The position numbers and the translations under genes are program-made. This document shows positions 59,573 through 64,000 of a stretch of DNA of 64,000 nt, piece by piece. Within the stretch, counting starts at the first letter, position 1; the number at the start of each line of letters is the position of its first letter. Under the pieces are notes generated by a model that had not been told where the DNA came from, ran no database searches, and saw nothing but the letters and a program-made list of their open reading frames with translations. This DNA is from Stenotrophomonas bentonitica (GTDB lineage: Bacteria; Pseudomonadota; Gammaproteobacteria; Xanthomonadales; Xanthomonadaceae), in assembly GCF_013185915.1 (NCBI RefSeq), contig NZ_JAAZUH010000002.1, positions 939,136 to 1,003,135 of the forward strand. The letters run 5' to 3'.

Positions 59573-59760
59573 CGCTGCGTTGAGGCCTTGTGGCGCCGCC
59601 CCGTACATCGCGGGAGCGGCGCTTTTCTGATGCTGTGCTGCGCTGTTGGGGTTGACCCTCAACCCAATGGGCCGACCCCTTTCTCTCCGGCAGTGCTGCG
59701 CGATTCGCACCCCCTGCGCGCCGGTTTCACCGGCTTGCCTGGCCTTTGCGGGCGCTCCCC

Positions 59761-59840
59761 CCGTCAAGGGCCGCTGCGGCGCCCGTGTCCTCGGCTGCGC
59801 CTGCGGGCCGCGCCAGCGCCTTCGCTTCCTCCCTTGACGG
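59761..59840 (+). ncRNA. Candidate structured element B2
   Basis: P1 CCGTCAAGGG (59761-59770)/CCCTTGACGG (59831-59840) encloses P2 GCTG-CG-GCGC/GCGCCAGC and a loop beginning CCGTGTCCTCGGCTGCGCC that is identical to the loop of B1 (from 5469). P2 differs in sequence from B1 but is kept as a stem, and P1 is shared. It lies upstream of a start codon with a good ribosome site (59926) whose frame ends after five codons. Confidence 0.5.
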
Positions 59841-59925
59841 CGCACCCGCGCCGGCCCCAGCTGCTGCCCATGGCCGCGAAGGGCTTCGCGGCCCCTGCGG
59901 AGCCCAACACCCAAGGAGAGCGCCC

Positions 59926-59943
59926 ATGCACAGCAACGACTGA
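59926..59943 (+). pseudogene. Aborted ORF after element B2 (five codons)
   Basis: AAGGAG and ATG 59926 begin MHSND and then TGA. In the equivalent place B1 is followed by the DUF932 gene. This looks like the first codons of a lost ICE gene, cut by the deletion that formed this patchwork region. Confidence 0.3.
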
Positions 59944-60011
59944 CTTCCCAACCTTTTCACTATGTCTTCCATTGTTTGAACAAGGTCCCCTTGTGGGACA
60001 GGAGATTTCAC

Positions 60012-60071
60012 ATGAACACCGTTACCGAGGGTTGGCCGTTAATTCGGGAAAAGTCCGACAATCTTCGGTAA
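60012..60071 (+). CDS. Short ORF with strong ribosome site (19 codons)
   Basis: CAGGAG 8 nt before ATG 60012, encoding MNTVTEGWPLIREKSDNLR. It may be a truncated gene start or a leader peptide. The end overlaps an 8-bp inverted repeat CGACAATC (60056-60063)/GATTGTCG (60074-60081). No family recognised. Confidence 0.3.
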   Translation: MNTVTEGWPLIREKSDNLR

Positions 60072-60147
60072 CCGATTGTCGCTGCAGCAATTTCGCCACC
60101 GCAGATCAGTGAGACGTTGTGTTCCTTCGCCGCGCCGCTGGCGCCCA

Positions 60148-60687
60148 TTACTTCAGAGGAAGGTCTTGGGTCGCCTCTTCGGCTGCAGGCGGACGCACGC
60201 GACGCTTGCCGGTGCGCTCGACGGGCTCCGTCGCCGGCGTCAATGTCGCATCACGCTGAGCCCACGCGGCCTGCATGCCTTCAAACCGAGCCTGGGTTCG
60301 CTCGCGTTCGAGTTCGGAATCGCGTAGCTCTCGGCGCGTTTGCTCAAGTTGCGATCTCGCCTGGTCCAGGTGGGACTGCAGCACCTCTGCGTCTGTGATC
60401 GCCTTTGCCGTTCGCTGTTCGAGGGATGTCACTTGTGCCGGAAGCGGTCGCAAGGATTCCAGTTCTTCACGAGCTTTGCGGACCTCGCGTTCGGCCTCCG
60501 TCAACGCCTTCTGCTGGTGCGTGGTCTGTTCAAGCAGGCGGCCGTTATCACGATTGAGTCTCAGCAGCTCCGCGTTCTTGGCGGTGACCTGGTCCGCGGC
60601 CTGGCGGAGTTCGACCTGCAACGCCTGAAGGGCCTGTTCGTGCTGACGTTGCTCGCGTGCCCTTTGCTCCTGCGCCTGGGCCCGGAA
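60148..60687 (-). pseudogene. KfrA/TnpT-like coiled-coil DNA-binding protein, C-terminal fragment
   Basis: About 180 codons of continuous heptad-rich coiled coil (REQRQHEQALQALQVELRQA; RLNRDNGRLLEQTTHQQKAL; RSQLEQTRRELRDSELERER) ending with a basic tail. This matches the C-terminal half of KfrA-type plasmid proteins or TnpT cointegrate-resolution proteins of Tn4651-like transposons. The N-terminal DNA-binding half is missing; at about 60690 the sequence changes to an IS91 transposase tail on the other strand, so the gene is broken. Confidence 0.7.
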
Positions 60688-60689
60688 GT

Positions 60690-60945
60690 GGTCAACGTCA
60701 GCGCCCACGACGAGCCGCGCAGCCCCGAGCAGAAGCGCCGTGCGATGAGCTGGGCGCAACGGCTCAAGCGGGTCTTTTCCATCGACATCACCACCTGCGC
60801 CCACTGCGGCGGCGCGGTACGGATCGTCGCCAGCATCGAAGAACCCACCGCCATCCGCGCCATCCTCGCCCACTTCGAGAAACACGGCGCGCTGGAGCAA
60901 GCGCACTACCGGCCCGCACCGCGCGCCCCGCCGCCGGCCGCGTGA
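60690..60945 (+). pseudogene. IS91-family transposase, C-terminal fragment
   Basis: Encodes the characteristic tail MSWAQRLKRVFSIDITTCAH, CGGAVRIVASIEEPTAIRAI, LAHFEKHGALEQAHYRP of an IS91-family rolling-circle transposase. The HUH nickase and most of the protein are absent. It abuts the broken coiled-coil gene, indicating insertion followed by deletion or one-ended transposition. Confidence 0.85.
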
Positions 60946-61188
60946 TGAGGTGCCGGCCACACAGCCGGCAGCCAAGCCAGAGTCCGATCCGATGCGGCCA
61001 CGACCCCGCAGGGCTGCGCTCGGCCCTGTGCCGGGATTCGGTGAGAAATGGCTACGCACTGAGCCGCTGCGTGGCCCCGCGATGTCGAAAACCCACGCAT
61101 GAACCCCCGATCTGTGCCCGATCTGTGCCCAAAGCGGCGCTTGCGCGGCCGCTTCCTACCCGCCAGACTCGCAAAAAAGGGCGGTTGA
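60946..61188. other. 3' flank of the IS91 fragment
   Basis: 243 bp with no gene. It holds a short hairpin GCCGGC-CACACA-GCCGGC just after the transposase stop and a tandem GATCTGTGCCC repeat (about 61110-61131). It probably includes the IS91 origin-side end, but its boundary cannot be fixed by eye. Confidence 0.4.
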
Positions 61189-61773
61189 ACTTCCTATACC
61201 CGCTTCCGCATCGCCGGCCGGCTGAACTACGCCGACACCGACGACCATCGCGACCGCCTGGCGAACGCGCGCTTCATCGAAGGCAACGCCGGCTTCGCCT
61301 GGCGGCCGTGGGATAGCGCGCGCTGGGAAATGTTCGGCCGCTACACCTACCTGTACGACCTCTCCAGCCTGGGCCAGCGCGAGCAGGACTACGACCAGAA
61401 AACCCAGGTGCTGTCGGTGGAAGGCGTCTACCGCCACGACCAGCATTGGGAAGTGGCCGGCAAGCTCGCCCGGCGCGAGGGCGAGGTGCGCTACGGACGC
61501 GGCAGCGGGCCGTGGTTCGACTCGGCCACCGACTTCGCCGCGCTACAGCTGCGCTACGAGGTGGTCTACGCCTGGCACGCGCTGGCCGAATACCGCTGGC
61601 TGGACGTGCAGGCCGGCGGCACGCGGCAGGGCTGGCTGGTCGGACTGGACCGCGACATCGGCAAGAACTTCCGCATCGGCGCCGGCTACAACTTCACCGA
61701 GTTCAGCGACGACCTGACCGACTTCGACTACGACCACGAGGGCTGGTTCCTCAACATGGTCGGGATGTACTGA
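61189..61773 (+). pseudogene. Outer-membrane beta-barrel protein, C-terminal fragment
   Basis: About 194 codons of amphipathic beta strands (RFRIAGRLNYADTDDHRDRL; WEMFGRYTYLYDLSSLGQRE; HALAEYRWLDVQAGGTRQGW; FRIGAGYNFTEFSDDLTDFD), ending in an aromatic residue (Tyr) as outer-membrane barrels do. It resembles the C-terminal barrel of large repeat-containing surface proteins of Xanthomonadaceae. The N-terminal part is missing at the IS91 side and an in-frame stop lies just upstream. Confidence 0.65.
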
Positions 61774-61803
61774 GGGTGCCGGTCCACGCAAGACCGTCGA
61801 CGT

Positions 61804-63549
61804 TCAGCCGTCCACGGTCTCCTCGCCGCCATCCTTGGACAGCTCTTCGGCCCGGCGCTCATCCAGGTGGCGCTGCAGGCGGGCCACGTCTTCGGGCGAC
61901 CAGTCGTCGATGCCGGTGACTTCCAGCCAGGCGTTGATGTAGTGCGATGGCGCGTAGACGTGGCCGAAACCCATTGGTGCGCTCATCGACAGCGAAGTAT
62001 CCATTGCCATCTGCATCATCGTCACGACCGGATACCAGCGCATCGCCGGGGATACGTCCGGCGGGCGCGGGGCATCGAGCAATTCCGGTTCGCGGAAGAA
62101 GCTGTGACGGTCGAAGAACGTCACCGCGTCGCTGCCGTACTGCAGGTAGACCACGCGCATCGGGCCCCACGGCGTGCCGGGCGGGGTGGAGCTGCCGTCC
62201 TGGTTCATGAAGCGGACGAACGAGCCGTCCTGGAACTGCGGCAGCCACACCGGCGAACCGGGATTGCGCGAGCGGGTCAGCCCGGCCCACTTGCTGGCGG
62301 CGAACGGAGGTCCGCTCCAGACCGCGCCATCGAATGGTTCGCCGAGCAGCTCGAACATCTCGAACGAGCGTTCCGAATTGAGCGCGCCCAGGCTCAGGCC
62401 GTGCAGGTACAGCTTCGGCCGCCGCTCGGGCGGCAGCGTGCGCCAGTAGCCGTAGACCTCGCGGAACAGTGCGCGCGCGGTGACCCCGCCTGTATCCGGA
62501 TCCAGGAACAGCGTCAGCGGACTGGACAGGTACGAGTACTGCACCGCGACGCTGGCCACATCGCCGCGGTAGAGATATTCGATGCCGTCGATGCCGGACG
62601 GGTCGACCCAACCGGTGCCGGTCGGAGTGATGATGATCAGCGCCTTGCGCTCGAAGCCGCCGACGCGCTTGAGTTCTTCCAGCGCCAGCTGGGCGCGCTC
62701 TTCGGGCGTGTCGCCGGTGGGCAGGCCCGCGTACACGCGCAGCGGCGCCTTGGCGCCGGGACCGGCGTAGGCGGCGAGTTCGTCGGCGGTGGGGCGGGCA
62801 TCGACGTAGCGCCGGCCCATGCGCCCGAGCTGGTTCCAGGCCACTAGCGACTGCGCGCTGCCGGGGCTGTCCCATTCGGTCGGCGGCGGCATGTCGGGCG
62901 GGATCAGTGCATCGGCCTGGCGATAGGAGGCGTCCAGGGTGTCCAGCAACGAGGACAGGATCACGCCGTTGACCAGGCCCACCAGCAGCAGCACGCCGGC
63001 GATCGCACCGACCACGTGCGCGATCCGTCGCGGCACCTTGCGGGTGACCAGGCGCATCACCGCCTTGATGATCATCAGCGCGATGCGGCCCAGCACGACC
63101 AGCAGCAGCGCCACGACCGCCGCACCCGCGAGTACGCCCAGGATGCGCGATGGACCGGCGGGAGCCAGGTGCATCAGTTCGCGGACGATGTTTTCCCAAT
63201 GCTGGCTGCGCCAAAGCGCGAGCGCGGCGATGACCGCGCAGGCGACGACCGCGATACGGCGGCGACGCGGCTGTCCCGCCGGCCCGGGGAGCGGCAGCTC
63301 CAGGTATCCCCACAGCCAGCGCAGCAGCACGCCCAGGCCGTAGCCGGCGGCCAGGCACATGCCCGACAGCACCGCCTGCGCGACCGTGATCCGTGGCGTG
63401 AGGCTGGGCGTGAGCGAGGCGGCGAAGAACAACGTCCCCAGCACGAGCCCGGTATTGCCAAGGCGCGCCAGCAGCGAACGCCGGAGCCGGGTGAACCAGC
63501 CATCGGATGTAGTACCGGAAGCGAGTGCAGCGTCGTCGTCCTGTTGCAT
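61804..63549 (-). CDS. Membrane-bound alpha/beta-hydrolase family protein
   Basis: A 581-residue protein with four to five N-terminal membrane helices (VLGTLFFAASLTPSLTPRIT; SGMCLAAGYGLGVLLRWLWG; ILGVLAGAAVVALLLVVLGR) and a C-terminal alpha/beta-hydrolase domain with nucleophile elbow LYLHGLSLGAL (Ser~386) and FGHVYAPSHYINAWLEVTG containing a likely catalytic His. This is the alpha/beta-hydrolase N-domain/C-domain architecture (PF15420 plus PF10081) of unknown substrate. AGGGGA precedes ATG 63549. Probably chromosomal or from another island, not ICE backbone. Confidence 0.85.
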   Translation of the reverse strand: MQQDDDAALASGTTSDGWFTRLRRSLLARLGNTGLVLGTLFFAASLTPSLTPRITVAQAVLSGMCLAAGYGLGVLLRWLWGYLELPLPGPAGQPRRRRIAVVACAVIAALALWRSQHWENIVRELMHLAPAGPSRILGVLAGAAVVALLLVVLGRIALMIIKAVMRLVTRKVPRRIAHVVGAIAGVLLLVGLVNGVILSSLLDTLDASYRQADALIPPDMPPPTEWDSPGSAQSLVAWNQLGRMGRRYVDARPTADELAAYAGPGAKAPLRVYAGLPTGDTPEERAQLALEELKRVGGFERKALIIITPTGTGWVDPSGIDGIEYLYRGDVASVAVQYSYLSSPLTLFLDPDTGGVTARALFREVYGYWRTLPPERRPKLYLHGLSLGALNSERSFEMFELLGEPFDGAVWSGPPFAASKWAGLTRSRNPGSPVWLPQFQDGSFVRFMNQDGSSTPPGTPWGPMRVVYLQYGSDAVTFFDRHSFFREPELLDAPRPPDVSPAMRWYPVVTMMQMAMDTSLSMSAPMGFGHVYAPSHYINAWLEVTGIDDWSPEDVARLQRHLDERRAEELSKDGGEETVDG

Positions 63550-63790
63550 CAAGTATCCCCTGCGAGTGGTCCCCTTGGGCCAATATACGGACACGGATAG
63601 GCGTTTTAACCGCATGAGGCCAAGTATCGCACCGCGGAAGCGCCATCAAGCCGGCTGAGACACTCGATTTTCCCGCCCAGGTGTCAGGTTCACCACCAGG
63701 GTTTGGCGTTCAGGAGAGTGATTTGCGGCGCTCGGCGTGTACCGGACGCAGAGCCAGTTCGCGGCAAGTCAAAATCGCCGCTTTGTTCAT

Positions 63791-64000
63791 TCACCAACTG
63801 ATGCGCTGATCGACCTCAAAGTCCGGTGCCGGTTGCGCCGCCAGGTCCCAGTCTGCTGGCTCGGTTTGCGCCCCGTCATCCATCTGCGCATCACTACAGT
63901 CATCCCACAGCGGTGGCCCGCGCGCCGGGGAGATGCGGGGTGGCTCTGAATCTGCCCCGATGTGGTCCAGGATGTGCCGGATGTCAGCGCTGTGCGTAAT
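63791..64000 (-). CDS. IS91-family transposase, C-terminal end (partial)
   Basis: The last 69 codons of a second, different IS91-family transposase, entering from the right edge: ITHSADIRHILDHIGADSEP, PRISPARGPPLWDDCSDAQM, then WDLAAQPAPDFEVDQRISW and stop. The ...ARGPPLW... and ...DQR..W ending are family hallmarks. The gene continues beyond the window. The interval 63550-63790 has no gene and probably contains the element's end. Confidence 0.85.
   Translation of the reverse strand: MTHSADIRHILDHIGADSEPPRISPARGPPLWDDCSDAQMDDGAQTEPADWDLAAQPAPDFEVDQRISW

Noticed and set aside
61183..61190. GAAC tetranucleotide at the IS91 fragment end as the insertion target
   Set aside because: The orientation and exact origin-side end of this IS91 copy cannot be verified by eye, and a 4-nt match is weak evidence.
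58500..63790. A right attachment site repeating the guaA 3' end
   Set aside because: The last ~30 bases of guaA (CCGGCGACGATCGAGTGGGA region) were searched for by eye and no copy was seen; attR must be outside the window or lost.

Overview
The window is a high-GC proteobacterial sequence, most likely from a gammaproteobacterium of the Xanthomonadaceae type. That guess rests on overall codon style, the surface-protein fragment and IS91-type elements near the right end, and is an inference. It is almost entirely one integrative and conjugative element (ICE) of the Tn4371-like class. The first 94 bases are the 3' end of guaA (GMP synthase), and a P4-type tyrosine recombinase starts about 310 bp downstream, so the ICE sits at the guaA 3' end. 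No matching right attachment site is visible, so the right ICE end is outside the window or has been destroyed.

Layout. 1-19 kb: integration and maintenance (integrase, HicA-like/HTH pair, AlpA, RadC, two DUF2958 paralogues, DUF932, a large ParB-like protein, DUF736, XRE repressor, DUF2285 regulator, RepA with downstream iterons, ParA, RHH partner, DUF2840, TraF peptidase, a hairpin-rich candidate oriT and a VirD2-like relaxase). 19-34 kb: an antiphage cargo operon on the minus strand. In transcription order it encodes HTH protein, DUF499 ATPase, short PglZ, SIR2, HerA, DUF1156 methylase (split by an IS3-family element at its SAM-binding motif), a 170-aa unknown, and an SNF2 helicase. 34-48 kb: mating-pair formation (LysR/TraR-like regulator, EexN lipoprotein, TraG, RHH protein, TrbB-C-D-E-J, second EexN, TrbL-F-G-I, DUF2274). 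48-58.5 kb: further cargo (AbiEi/AbiEii, a PIN-like gene cut by an IS5-family element, TerB-like and LapA-like proteins, a Ca2+/Na+ exchanger and a complete Mrp/Mnh antiporter operon). 58.5-64 kb: a patchwork of ICE-type intergenic elements, a truncated coiled-coil KfrA/TnpT-like gene joined to an IS91 transposase tail, an outer-membrane protein fragment, an alpha/beta-hydrolase gene and a second partial IS91 transposase.

How it works together. Int with AlpA/HTH proteins would handle excision. RepA/iterons, ParA and ParB-like proteins would support transient replication and segregation. The relaxase nicks oriT and hands DNA through TraG to the Trb type IV secretion channel. TraF matures the TrbC pilin and EexN lipoproteins limit re-entry. 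The defence operon combines BREX-like parts (DUF1156 methylase, PglZ, DUF499 ATPase, SNF2 helicase) with a SIR2-HerA pair in a single tightly coupled transcript. This is the best candidate for an under-described system, although this copy has lost its methylase. A second unexplained layer is a dispersed family of GC-rich, hairpin-forming intergenic elements. Copies lie immediately upstream of radC, DUF2958, DUF932 and the 59.2-kb gene, and flank DUF736, and some stems appear to co-vary between copies.
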